Assembly: GCA_031362415.1 (NCBI GenBank)
Contig: JANLSK010000165.1
Span: 1-51,747, forward strand
Reading direction: 5' to 3'
Length of the DNA: 51,747 nucleotides
Source: VFJJ01 sp031362415
GTDB taxonomy: Bacteria > Actinomycetota > Acidimicrobiia > IMCC26256 > VFJJ01
The position numbers were made by a program, and so were the translations under genes. The notes below the pieces were generated by a model. That model worked only from the letters and a program-made list of their open reading frames with translations. It had not been told where the DNA came from and did no database searches. Below, piece by piece: positions 16,720 to 25,321 of the stretch (the first letter of the stretch is position 1; every line of letters begins with the position of its first letter).

Positions 16720-17715
16720 TCAGGACTCCGGGGTTGAGATGGGGCGGCGGCTTTCGGCGAGGAGGGCGTCGCCGATCCCCGAGCGGGCCTGCCCCGGCGT
16801 CACCCCGTCGGGATAGCGGGCTTCGAGCATCCGGCGCATCCCGTCGCGCCAACCCACCGTGCACGGCCCGGTCGCAGCTCGGCGACGGGTCACGTCGAGA
16901 GCCACGCCGATCTGGCTCCCCGGGACCGGGTGAACCGCGAGGTGGGCCTCGACGCCGGCCAGGTCGGCCAGGTAGGGGCACCAATCGTTGGGGCCGATTG
17001 CGTCGTCGCCGCCCCAGTTCACAATCGTCGCGGGAACCGAAGCCAGGCCGAGGATGGCAGGAAGCTGAAGGAAGATGTCGTCCTCGTGGATGGGGCTGTA
17101 GGGGCACGGGTCGGACCGCACGGCAACCTCCTGGCCGGCCACCATCCAGTCGAGGTGATACGCCGGCAGCCCACCCGTCGAGCCGTAGGCCGCGTTCATG
17201 CGGGCGATCACGACGGGCACGTTCCAGACACGGGCAGAGAAGCGGGCGACGGCCTCTTCTGAGATCTTGCTGATCGCGTACGTGGGCGCGTGGGGGGAGA
17301 CCGCCTCCCCCAGAGGGTCGGATTCCACGTACAGGTGCCGCGGATCGGCGTGAGGCTTGTAGACGCCCGTGGTCGACATCACCAACGTGGATCGGGCTCG
17401 GCGGCAATGCCGGAGCAGGAACCCGGTCCCCTCGGCGTTCACCCGCAGGGCGTGGTCGTAGTCGAGACCGGGACCCTGAAAGGTGGCGAGGTGCAAGACC
17501 ACGGTGAAGTCGTCGGGAATGTGGCTCATGTCGCCGGCCGCGAGATCGCACACCCGGGTCGTGATCCCCGCGGCCTCGACGCGCTCGCGATCGTCGGGCC
17601 CGGAGAACCGAGCGATGCCCCAGACCTCGTTGTCGATGGCGAGACGTTCAGCCAAGGGGAAGGCGATCTGCCCGGCCGGACCGGTCACGAGGACCTTCTC
17701 GCCCTGCAACGCCAT
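16720..17715 (-). CDS. NAD(P)-dependent epimerase/dehydratase family protein
   Basis: A 331-residue extended SDR. The Rossmann motif is TGPAGQIA at 11-18, a variant of TGxxGxxG. The catalytic Tyr146 and Lys150 sit in YAISK, after the strand LVMSTTGVY. The C-terminal half forms the substrate-binding part. Members act on nucleotide sugars, steroids (3-beta-HSD type) or aldehydes; this one resembles stand-alone actinobacterial reductases and its substrate is unknown. GGAGG lies 5 bases before ATG 17715. The gene is divergent from the cyclase at 17901, with operator site 3 between. Confidence 0.85.
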   Translation of the reverse strand: MALQGEKVLVTGPAGQIAFPLAERLAIDNEVWGIARFSGPDDRERVEAAGITTRVCDLAAGDMSHIPDDFTVVLHLATFQGPGLDYDHALRVNAEGTGFLLRHCRRARSTLVMSTTGVYKPHADPRHLYVESDPLGEAVSPHAPTYAISKISEEAVARFSARVWNVPVVIARMNAAYGSTGGLPAYHLDWMVAGQEVAVRSDPCPYSPIHEDDIFLQLPAILGLASVPATIVNWGGDDAIGPNDWCPYLADLAGVEAHLAVHPVPGSQIGVALDVTRRRAATGPCTVGWRDGMRRMLEARYPDGVTPGQARSGIGDALLAESRRPISTPES

Positions 17716-17808
17716 GGGTTCCTCCAGAACGCGGGACTTCGACCGAGCCTGCCGACGGTGCACTCTGACAGCAGGGCGCGGTGGGCGTCAACGCGGCGAC
17801 GAGCTCGG

Positions 17809-17824
17809 TTGACGGCCCCGTCAA
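17809..17824. promoter_or_regulatory. Operator site 3 of the YTGACRNNNNYGTCAR family
   Basis: TTGACGGCCCCGTCAA, a perfect 6+6 inverted repeat with a 4-base spacer, between the divergent epimerase-type reductase and the cyclase. Confidence 0.7.
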
Positions 17825-17900
17825 GTGGGGCCAGGATGGCATCGTCGGAGATCGAGCGGAAACTGCGTCGCTGCCGCGACGCGCGTCGAGGAGAATGTGC

Positions 17901-18815
17901 ATGGCTGAGCAGACGACCCAGGCCGGGCAGATCGGGAACTGGGGTCGGTGGGGCGTCGACGACGAGCGGGGTGCGCTCAACCTGCTGACGCCCGAGGTCG
18001 TGCTCAGGGCCACACAGCTGTGCCGAACCGGCGCCGTGTACTCCTTGGGTCTACCTGTCCAGTCCGACGGCGTACCGCTGGTGCCCTATCGGGGAACGCC
18101 GATGCGCTTGATGCTCGTCAACCACACCGACGACGTGATGTTCCGAGAGGCCTTCGGCGCCGCCGACGTGGGAGCAAACGAGGACATCCTCGTGCTGGCG
18201 TCGCACAACGAGACGCACATGGACGCGCTCTGTCACGTCCATCACACCAACACGCTGTACAACGGGTTCCCGAGTGACTCGGTGCAGACCCGGGCCGGGG
18301 CCACGCACTGCGGTATCGACAAGACGCCGTGGATCGTCGCCCGAGCGGTCATGCTCGACCAGTGTCGGGCGCAGGGCGTCGACATGATTCCGGCCGGGCA
18401 CGTGCTCACCGCCGACGAGTTGCGCTCGTGTGCCGAGGCTCAGGGAACGGTGCCGGGCCCGGGCGATGTGGTGCTCTTCAGAACCGGATGGTTCGAGGCC
18501 TTCATGGCCGACCCCACGGGCCTCGAGATGGCGTCGCAGGCCGGCATCGGCATGGACGCGGCTCGACTCATGAGTGAGTGGGACGTGGCCGCCGTGGGCG
18601 CCGACAACAGCGCGATCGAAGCCATCCCCTTTGATGGCAACGAGTTCCTGTGCGTACACGTCGAGCTGTTGGTGCACCGGGGGATCCCTCTGCTCGAGCA
18701 TCTGGTGCTTGCCGACATGGCCCGCGACGGCGTGCACGAGTCGCTCCTCGTGGTTGCGCCCCTCCCCATCACCGGTGGCACGGGCAGCCCGATCAACCCG
18801 ATCGCCATCGCCTGA
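17901..18815 (+). CDS. Cyclase family protein (kynurenine formamidase-like metal hydrolase)
   Basis: A 304-residue protein of the cyclase/KynB-like superfamily. The metal-binding signature H-x3-H-x-D-x3-H is at His102, His106, Asp108 and His112 (SHNETHMDALCH). GDVVLFRTGW and a later VHVELLVHRGIPLLEHL follow as in the larger, about 300-residue actinobacterial members. These enzymes hydrolyse amide or lactone-type bonds. GAGGAG at 17888-17893 is 7 bases before ATG 17901; the earlier in-frame starts would read across operator site 3 and were not used. Confidence 0.88.
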   Translation: MAEQTTQAGQIGNWGRWGVDDERGALNLLTPEVVLRATQLCRTGAVYSLGLPVQSDGVPLVPYRGTPMRLMLVNHTDDVMFREAFGAADVGANEDILVLASHNETHMDALCHVHHTNTLYNGFPSDSVQTRAGATHCGIDKTPWIVARAVMLDQCRAQGVDMIPAGHVLTADELRSCAEAQGTVPGPGDVVLFRTGWFEAFMADPTGLEMASQAGIGMDAARLMSEWDVAAVGADNSAIEAIPFDGNEFLCVHVELLVHRGIPLLEHLVLADMARDGVHESLLVVAPLPITGGTGSPINPIAIA

Positions 18816-18841
18816 GGCTCATCCCTCGAGGCGCATCGCGA

Positions 18842-19576
18842 TCAGCCCACGTGGCTCGCGACGAAGGCGAGCGCGTCGGCCCACGAAGCCACGTCGGCGT
18901 CGTGGTTGCGCATCGGGGGAACGGGCGCGCTAAACGCGTGGCCCGCCCCCGGGTACACGTTGATCTGGTGCTCGATGTGCCACTGCTCGAATCGACAGCG
19001 GAGGTCGTCGAGGAGCTCGGGGGGTCCGATGGGATCCTCGTCGCCATAGATGACGAGCGTCGGGCAGGCGATGTTCCAGAGGAGGTCGATGGGTTGCACG
19101 GGCCGCTTCGCGGTGAGCTCGGGAAACGTGGGCTGGCTCGGGAAGAAGAGAATGGCAGCGGCCAGTCGCCGGTCGAGGCAGGCGGCGAGGAGGGCGAGCG
19201 TTCCTCCGGTGCAGTAACCCCATACGGCGATGCGGTCGGCGTCCACCTCGGGCATCGATCGGGCGTGTTCGATGCCGGCGATGATGTCGTGGGTCGCGCC
19301 GACGAAGTCGAGGTCGTCGATGACCTGCATGACCTCGGTGAAGTCGGTGTAGCTTTCGGGGTTTTTCAGCCCCTTCCCGCGGTAGTAGTCGGCAAGGACC
19401 ACGACGTAGCCCGCAGTGGCGAGATCGGATGCAACCCGTCGCATGAAGTCGTTGATGCCGAAGGCCTCGGGCGAGAGCACGATCGCCGGTCGTGGGGTGC
19501 TCCCCTCGGGGAGGTAGACGAGCGTCGGCACGGTTGCGCCGTCGTGCTCGAGAAGTATCTCTCTCGTCGGTTCCAC
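18842..19576 (-). CDS. Dienelactone hydrolase family protein
   Basis: A 244-residue alpha/beta hydrolase. The nucleophile is Cys122 in GYCTGG, the usual Cys of dienelactone hydrolases; Glu37 (SPEAFG) is the residue that activates it; the Asp is in YGDEDP at about 179-181 and the His is His213 (GAGHAF). The family opens lactones such as dienelactone in ring-cleavage routes, though many members act on other esters. GTG start at 19576. It converges on the cyclase gene and lies downstream of the molybdopterin oxidoreductase with a 129-base gap. Confidence 0.88.
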   Translation of the reverse strand: MEPTREILLEHDGATVPTLVYLPEGSTPRPAIVLSPEAFGINDFMRRVASDLATAGYVVVLADYYRGKGLKNPESYTDFTEVMQVIDDLDFVGATHDIIAGIEHARSMPEVDADRIAVWGYCTGGTLALLAACLDRRLAAAILFFPSQPTFPELTAKRPVQPIDLLWNIACPTLVIYGDEDPIGPPELLDDLRCRFEQWHIEHQINVYPGAGHAFSAPVPPMRNHDADVASWADALAFVASHVG

Positions 19577-19705
19577 AGCGGGCTCCCGTTGCTCGTGGTC
19601 GGTTGTTCGTGGTGGGTTGGGCGGCTGTTCGCGGGTGTGGCACGTCGATCGGCCGTTGTGGTCACCTTGGCACGGCGCGCCCGGGTCCGGCCAGCCCGTC
19701 GCCCG

Positions 19706-21835
19706 TCAGACGCTGGTGCGCGGAGCGCCGACTCGCACCAGCACGGCCGTCAGGCGTGGCATCCCGCTGATGGGCTGAAGATCGGCCGTGGGGCTCAGGA
19801 GCCGGTTCGTGCTCGAGCCGGCATCGGGCGGATCGCCGTCGACACCCGGACCGCCGAAGCCATGTGACATCGACACCACACCGACCCGCAGCGTCACATC
19901 GGCGTGCACGACAGCGTCGATCGAGCCGTGGTCGCTCGTGAGCGAGACCGCAGAACCGTGGACCAGCCCCGCCCGGGCGAGGTCGTCGGGATGCATGTGG
20001 CATGGGTTCGGAGGGTCGCGCACCAAGCCCACGAGCTGTGTGCCCGTGCTGTTCATGACCTCCTTGGCTCGTCGAACGATGAGGTGCAGGCGTCCGTCGT
20101 CGTGGGGGGCGGTCGCCTCGAGCATGCTGAGCTCCGCCGCCACGTCGGCGGGCATCACGTCGAAGCCCGTGCCATGGCCCGGGCCCGCACTGTCGCTCGG
20201 GGGCGCCACCCGAACCTCTGCCAGCGCGTCGAAGACAATTCCGTGGGGATGACGCTTGACCTCGTCGAGGGGTATGCGGGCCCGAGCCGCGAACGAGGCG
20301 AGCACGTCGTCGGTCGTGGGGATGGGCGCACCGGGAACGTATTCACGGCCGGCGACGTGCAACGAGTTACCCATGGCCCCGGCAAGACGCAGGAAGAACT
20401 CCCAGTCGTCGATCACACCCTCGGGAGCGGGAAGGACGGCCGGTGTGTACTGGGCGAAGGGCCGGTCCATGAGCCCTTCGTAGGAGCGGGTGGTGTCGGG
20501 ACGCTCGATGTGCACGACCGGTGCAATCACGTAGTCGGACACCTGAGCGGTCTCCGACATGAACGGGTCGATCGTCACCAGGAGATCGAGCGACGAGAGC
20601 GCGTCGACCATGCGGGCCTTGCCGGGCACGGCGACGGCGGGATTGCCGCCCGAGACGATGAGCGCCCGGATGCGGTCGGAGCCGGCGCCGCCGATCTCGT
20701 CGGGGAGCGACACCGCCGGGAGCTCGCCGTTGAGGAGCCCGTAGCCCGTTGGGCTGCGATACCCGTGCTCCCAATGGCGATCGGGGGCCAGAACCTCCGC
20801 CGGGCGGGGCTTGCCCGAGCCCAGCACCGAGACCCCGGCCATGGCGTCACCATCCCGGGGGAAGCGGCCGCACACCACGTTGAGCGTCTGGATCAGGTGC
20901 TCGGCCAGGTTGGCGGACGGCCCCATGTCGGGCCCCGTTCCGCTCGTGGCCATACCGCGGTGCCCGCCGCCGAACACCCGAGCCGCGCTCAGTAAGTCGC
21001 TCACCGGGACGCCACAAGCCGCCGCCGTGACGTCCGGGGTGAAGCGAGCCACCGCACGCCGGAGGTCGTCGAGGCCGGGAACCCAGCGATCGCAGAACGC
21101 CTTGTCGTGGAGGCCTTCGCCGATGACGATCGCGATCAGCCCTGCGAACAGCACGGCGTCGGTGCCGGGAATGATCTGGAGGTGGATGTCGGCCCGGGCG
21201 GCCAGCTCGGTGCGCCGAGGGTCGACCACGATGAGCTGGAGCCCGCGTCGCTTCTCCTCGAGGAGGCGGCGCATGCCGTCGTGGATCGGGAATCCGGTGA
21301 AGTAGCCGCCCTGCATGCTCACGAGCGGGTTGGTGCCCACGAGCATCCACACGTCGGCGTCGGCGAATCGCTGCGCGCCGGCGGCCCACCGGCCCAATCG
21401 ACCCTCGGTGACCCACTTGGCTGCCTGGTCGACGGTCATGGACGAGAACTGCTTGCGTGATCCGAGGGTCTTCCAGAAGGCCAGCGTGAACGGAAGCGTC
21501 AGGGATGCCATCGACGCCTGGGTGCCGGTGTACAGCGCGACGGCGTCGGGTCCGTGCGCGGCGATGATGTCGTGCAGCCGAGCGGCGATCTCGCCGATGG
21601 CGACATCGATCGCCACATCCTCGTGTCCCCCTTGAGAGTCACGACGTCGAGATGAACGCAGCCTGGCCGGGTCGGTGGCGAAATCGGCCAGATACCGGCC
21701 CTTGACACACGTGAATCCACGGGTGAGAGCGTGTTGGGGGTCGCCGGTGATCTTCGTGACCCGGCCGTCGTCGACGTCGAGTACCAGACCGCAGGCCGCC
21801 GGGCAGATCCGGCAGTACGTGGTGGTTCTCGTCAT
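19706..21835 (-). CDS. Molybdopterin-dependent oxidoreductase (DMSO reductase superfamily)
   Basis: A 709-residue bis-molybdopterin enzyme. Cys8, Cys11, Cys15 and Cys43 (CRICPAAC and FTCVKG) bind a [4Fe-4S] cluster. The two pterin-binding regions include VGTNPLVS, VVDPRRTELAARAD and PGTDAVLFAGL; the C-terminal beta-barrel domain starts at about residue 590 with LHLIVRRAKEVMNSTG. No twin-Arg leader is present, so it is cytoplasmic. No electron-transfer subunit or maturation gene lies next to it. The role is unknown; hydroxylation or oxidation of an organic substrate fits the neighbourhood. Divergent from the hydrolase at 21916. Confidence 0.88.
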   Translation of the reverse strand: MTRTTTYCRICPAACGLVLDVDDGRVTKITGDPQHALTRGFTCVKGRYLADFATDPARLRSSRRRDSQGGHEDVAIDVAIGEIAARLHDIIAAHGPDAVALYTGTQASMASLTLPFTLAFWKTLGSRKQFSSMTVDQAAKWVTEGRLGRWAAGAQRFADADVWMLVGTNPLVSMQGGYFTGFPIHDGMRRLLEEKRRGLQLIVVDPRRTELAARADIHLQIIPGTDAVLFAGLIAIVIGEGLHDKAFCDRWVPGLDDLRRAVARFTPDVTAAACGVPVSDLLSAARVFGGGHRGMATSGTGPDMGPSANLAEHLIQTLNVVCGRFPRDGDAMAGVSVLGSGKPRPAEVLAPDRHWEHGYRSPTGYGLLNGELPAVSLPDEIGGAGSDRIRALIVSGGNPAVAVPGKARMVDALSSLDLLVTIDPFMSETAQVSDYVIAPVVHIERPDTTRSYEGLMDRPFAQYTPAVLPAPEGVIDDWEFFLRLAGAMGNSLHVAGREYVPGAPIPTTDDVLASFAARARIPLDEVKRHPHGIVFDALAEVRVAPPSDSAGPGHGTGFDVMPADVAAELSMLEATAPHDDGRLHLIVRRAKEVMNSTGTQLVGLVRDPPNPCHMHPDDLARAGLVHGSAVSLTSDHGSIDAVVHADVTLRVGVVSMSHGFGGPGVDGDPPDAGSSTNRLLSPTADLQPISGMPRLTAVLVRVGAPRTSV

Positions 21836-21915
21836 CGTTGCTCGCCCTCGGTCGCGATCAGATGCGTAGGGTATGCGGCGGTGTCGCCAGGGCGGCGAGC
21901 GAACGAGGGGGAACG

Positions 21916-23010
21916 ATGCTGGAGCCGATCGAGATCGAGGTCGACGTCACCGAGGCCGCGGGTTTGGGCATCCCGGCCCACACCTCTGTCACGGTGTTCC
22001 TCCCCGATGTGGCCGCGCTCGCCGACCCGCCCGTGGTGTGCTTCGCTTTTCCCGGCGGTGGTTATTGCCGGCGCTACTTCTCCTTCGACATGCCCGACGA
22101 CTCGGGCGGTGGTCAGGTGGGCTGGCACGTCGACCGGGGTTGGATCGTCGTGGCCTGCGACCACTTGGGCTTCGGCGACTCGACCATTCCCGAGGGCAAC
22201 GCGCTGAACTACGACAACGTGGCCTTGGGGAACCGGGCCACCGTGGAGGCGGTGATGGCCAGGCTCGAGGCCGGGACTCTCGCTGACGGGTTCCCGGCCG
22301 TGCTCGGCGCCACCAAGCTGGGCATCGGCCAGTCGATGGGAGGCTGCTTCACCATCGTGCTCCAGGGCCAGCACGGGAGCTTCGACGGGATCGCCGCACT
22401 GGGCTACAGCGGCATCCACACGGTGGTGCCGACACGCCCCGGTGCACCGCCAGCGGTGTGGCCTTGGATCGTGCGTGGCAGCGATCTCGACAACCCGAAG
22501 ATCATGAACCAGCAGGCGATGGCCGCCGCTGCGGGCCCGGCGCTGGCCGGTCCCGAGTCGTTGAGCGACGCCGCCACGCAGGGCGAGCATCCCTTCGCCT
22601 GGTCGTTCCACTACGACGACGTGCCGGCGGAGATCGTTGCCGCCGACATGGCGGCTTCCGCCGGTGTGGCCGACGGGCCCCTTCCGGCATGGCGATCGGC
22701 GGCCATTCCGCCTTGTGGCATCTACATGGTGGCCCCGGGGACCGTGGCCATCGAGGCGGCGTCGATCACGGTGCCGGTGCTGATCGCCACCGGCGAGCGT
22801 GACGTGGTGCCCAACCCGTGGATGGAGCCGGCGGCCTTCAAGAGCGCGACCGACATCACGATGTTCGTGTGCCCGCGCATGGGGCACATGCACAACTTCG
22901 CCGGGACGCGGCACCTGTTCTGGGAACGCATCCACACGTGGGGCACCGCAGTGGCCCAGCTTCGAGCCCTCCGAACCGTCCGAACCGTCCGAGGAGGAAC
23001 CCCGAAATGA
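21916..23010 (+). CDS. Alpha/beta-fold hydrolase
   Basis: A 364-residue hydrolase. Ser140 in GIGQSMGG is the nucleophile; the Asp is in TGERDVV and the His in MGHMHNF, in the expected order. FAFPGGGYCRRYFSF at about 43-57 forms the oxyanion hole. The protein has a long cap (residues 165-270). GAGGGG is 5 bases before ATG 21916. The stop overlaps the start of the P450 (ATGA), so the two are coupled; an ester or lactone product of the P450 may be the substrate. Confidence 0.85.
   Translation: MLEPIEIEVDVTEAAGLGIPAHTSVTVFLPDVAALADPPVVCFAFPGGGYCRRYFSFDMPDDSGGGQVGWHVDRGWIVVACDHLGFGDSTIPEGNALNYDNVALGNRATVEAVMARLEAGTLADGFPAVLGATKLGIGQSMGGCFTIVLQGQHGSFDGIAALGYSGIHTVVPTRPGAPPAVWPWIVRGSDLDNPKIMNQQAMAAAAGPALAGPESLSDAATQGEHPFAWSFHYDDVPAEIVAADMAASAGVADGPLPAWRSAAIPPCGIYMVAPGTVAIEAASITVPVLIATGERDVVPNPWMEPAAFKSATDITMFVCPRMGHMHNFAGTRHLFWERIHTWGTAVAQLRALRTVRTVRGGTPK
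22972..22993 (+). repeat. Short 9-bp direct repeat at the hydrolase 3' end
   Basis: Two and a half copies of a CCGAACCGT-type unit just before the end of the hydrolase gene; they encode the repeated RTV residues at the protein tail. The unit lies directly upstream of the P450 ribosome-binding site. Confidence 0.5.
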
Positions 23011-24203
23011 GCGTCGTCGAACGCAGTCGGCCCCGCGACGTGAGCAACGTCGACTTTGGCACCGATGATCTCGTCGATCTGCCCGACTTGGTTGCCGGCA
23101 TGCGGGCCGCCGAGCCCGCGTCGTGGGTGAAGTTCATCGGCGAACGGGCCCTGCACCTCAACACCTACGAGCTTGTGAGCGCAGGCTTTCGCGAGGAAGG
23201 GTCGATCCCCGGGCACATCTTCTACCGGGAGACCCAGCAGCCGGTGATGGGTCCGACCGTGCAGAGCCTCTTCGGTGAGCCGCATCGTCTGGCCCGGGCA
23301 CTCCAGGCGCCCTTCTTCCGGCAACGCCTCATGCCCGGGTACATCGAGCCGATCTTCGCCCCGGTCGCCAACGAGCTCATCGACGAGTTCGTCGACCGCG
23401 GCCAGGCCGATCTGGTGCATGAGTTCACGAAGCAGTACCCCATGCGAGTGATCATGCGGCTGCTCGAGCTCCCCCGAACGGCCGACGTCGACTGGGCCCA
23501 ACTCGCATGGGACATGATCCAGGCCGCCTACGACCTCGATCAGGCGGTTCGGGCCATCGCCGAGTTCGATCGGCACGTGGGTCCCATCATCGAAGAGCGC
23601 CGCCGCCATCCCGGAGCCGACCTCATCTCGGCCCTCGTGAGTGCTGAGGTCGAGGGGCAACGGATGAGCGACGACGACGTGTTCTCGTTCGTGCGCTTGA
23701 TGTTCCCGGCCGGCTCCGACACCACGCTGCTCGGGCTGGGCAACATCCTGGCTGCGCTGCTCACCCATCCCGAGGCCATGGCGCGCACGCTGGCCGACCC
23801 GGCGACCGAGTCGCGATGGGCCATCGAGGAGGGGTTGCGCTGGCAGCCGTCGGTGGCGCATCTCCCCAGGCGGACGGGCGCCGAGGACATCGAGTGGCAC
23901 GGGATGTCGATCCCGGCGGGTACCGCCGTGCTCTTGAGCGTGATGGGCGCCAACCGCGACCCCGCGACGTTCGCCGATCCCGACCTCTTCGACATCGCTC
24001 GTCGCCCGCAGGGAACGATGACGTTCGGACTCGCCGCGCACCATTGCCTCGGGATCCACTTCGCCCGCGCCGAGATGGACCTCGCCCTGCGAACGCTCCT
24101 CGACCGACTGCCCAACCTCAGGCTGGCCGACGGCCCCGAGTCGGCCCAGGTGCACGGCGCGCTCCTCCGCGGTCCCGAACGCCTCTCCGTCACGTTCGGT
24201 TGA
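23007..24203 (+). CDS. Cytochrome P450
   Basis: A 398-residue soluble bacterial P450. The I-helix motif is FPAGSDTTLL (oxygen activation), the K-helix ExxR is EEGLRW, and the heme loop is FGLAAHHCLG with the thiolate at Cys347. Family resemblance to the P450 at 32175 (FPAGADTTLLGLG, shared C-terminal LLRGP/ILRGP) marks the two as paralogues. GAGGAGG precedes the ATG, which overlaps the hydrolase stop. Substrate unknown; electrons may come from the ferredoxin encoded at 25096. Confidence 0.95.
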   Translation: MSVVERSRPRDVSNVDFGTDDLVDLPDLVAGMRAAEPASWVKFIGERALHLNTYELVSAGFREEGSIPGHIFYRETQQPVMGPTVQSLFGEPHRLARALQAPFFRQRLMPGYIEPIFAPVANELIDEFVDRGQADLVHEFTKQYPMRVIMRLLELPRTADVDWAQLAWDMIQAAYDLDQAVRAIAEFDRHVGPIIEERRRHPGADLISALVSAEVEGQRMSDDDVFSFVRLMFPAGSDTTLLGLGNILAALLTHPEAMARTLADPATESRWAIEEGLRWQPSVAHLPRRTGAEDIEWHGMSIPAGTAVLLSVMGANRDPATFADPDLFDIARRPQGTMTFGLAAHHCLGIHFARAEMDLALRTLLDRLPNLRLADGPESAQVHGALLRGPERLSVTFG

Positions 24204-24241
24204 GCAGCCGGCACAGAACGACGAGCACAGGAGCCTCTGGT

Positions 24242-25069
24242 ATGACGAGGGATCCCTACGTCGAGATGGCTGGGCACCAGCCCAACGTGATCGGTATCGG
24301 CGGTGCGCTGATCACCATGGTCGAACCCGACATCGGCTTCGAGCACGCGTACAACCGGTGGTACGAGGACGACCACTTCTATTCGGGCGCCACGGTGGGC
24401 CCGTGGATGTTCGCAGCTCGGCGATGGGTGGCCACGCGCGACCTTCAGCTGTTGCGGTTCCCCGCCGATTCGCCGATCGCGCAGCCGGTCACGACCGGGT
24501 GCTACATCTCCACGTACTGGATGCTCGCGGGCCACTACGACGACGCCGTGCGCTGGGGCACCGTCGCCATGCGCGATCACTTGTACCCCCAAGGTCGAGG
24601 GTTCGACCACCGTCAACACGTGTACACAGCGTTCTCCACCTACGACTTCGGTGTCGTCCGCAACGACCTGCCGCACTTCCTCCCGCACCACACGCTCGAC
24701 CATCCCTTCCTGGGCATGGTCGTCGAGGTCGTGGAGCCGGCCGAAGGTGTGTCGCGCGATGAGCTGCTGCGGCGCCTGCGCGACGACCTGATCCCGGGCG
24801 AGCTCGCTGGTTCACGCGCCGCGGCCGCGTTGGCCTTCTTGCCCCACTCCCAGCCCGACAGCGGCCCGGTGCCCCGGGTGGGCAGCGCGGCGGGCGCGGG
24901 TCGCAACGTGACGCTGCTCTGGTTCCTCCAGGCCGATCCGCGCTCGTGCTGGTCGATGTTCCAAGGTCACCACGAACGGGTTGCTGGCGCAGGGGGACGC
25001 CTGGTGTTCGCGGCACCGTTCATCCCCACCGTGCCCGGCACCGACACCTACGTCAACGAGCTCCGGTAG
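24242..25069 (+). CDS. Uncharacterised protein, possible dimeric alpha/beta-barrel
   Basis: A 275-residue protein with no firm family match by eye. The N-terminal part contains NRWYEDDHFYSGATVGPWMF followed by AARRW, which recalls EthD/antibiotic-monooxygenase-type ferredoxin-like folds where a WYxxxH helix precedes a PGF-type turn. A second half contains LLWFLQADP and HHERVAGAGG, so it may be two fused copies of the same fold. Rich in aromatic and His residues. AGGAG lies 8 bases before the ATG. It follows the P450 by 38 bases and probably belongs to the same operon. Confidence 0.7.
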   Translation: MTRDPYVEMAGHQPNVIGIGGALITMVEPDIGFEHAYNRWYEDDHFYSGATVGPWMFAARRWVATRDLQLLRFPADSPIAQPVTTGCYISTYWMLAGHYDDAVRWGTVAMRDHLYPQGRGFDHRQHVYTAFSTYDFGVVRNDLPHFLPHHTLDHPFLGMVVEVVEPAEGVSRDELLRRLRDDLIPGELAGSRAAAALAFLPHSQPDSGPVPRVGSAAGAGRNVTLLWFLQADPRSCWSMFQGHHERVAGAGGRLVFAAPFIPTVPGTDTYVNELR

Positions 25070-25095
25070 GGCGCTCGATCGTCGGCGGAGATTCG

Positions 25096-25290
25096 TCAGT
25101 CATCGACGATCGAGACGGCCCGCTCGGGGCACGACGAGACCGCCCGCCGGGACCGCTCGAGAGACCCAGCATCGAGCTCGGGCGCCACGACCACGCCGTA
25201 CCCCCGGTCGTCGGGAGCGACGAGCGCAGGGGCGACGGCGTAGCACAGGCCATGGCCCGTGCACAGAGCGGCGTCGATGACGATCCTCAT
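25096..25290 (-). CDS. Ferredoxin ([3Fe-4S] type, P450-associated)
   Basis: A 64-residue ferredoxin. Cys10, Cys16 and Cys54 (CTGHGLC and SCP) bind the cluster; the residue in the fourth position is His13, as in actinobacterial P450-linked ferredoxins that carry a [3Fe-4S] or modified cluster. Start chosen at ATG 25290 because the ferredoxin fold begins there (MRIVIDAALC). It follows the P450 at 25322 by 31 bases on the same strand and is the natural electron donor for it; no reductase gene is in the window. Confidence 0.92.
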   Translation of the reverse strand: MRIVIDAALCTGHGLCYAVAPALVAPDDRGYGVVVAPELDAGSLERSRRAVSSCPERAVSIVDD

Positions 25291-25321
25291 GGGTGGTCGT
25301 CCTCGGGGCCGCGCGTGTGTC

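Noticed and set aside
17766..17790. Extra operator copy formed by TGACA and GTCAA
   Set aside because: The half sites are about 15 bases apart, unlike the constant four-base spacer of the eight accepted sites.
19706..21835. Selenocysteine-containing formate dehydrogenase
   Set aside because: The molybdopterin gene has no in-frame TGA, and its sequence does not resemble formate dehydrogenases specifically.
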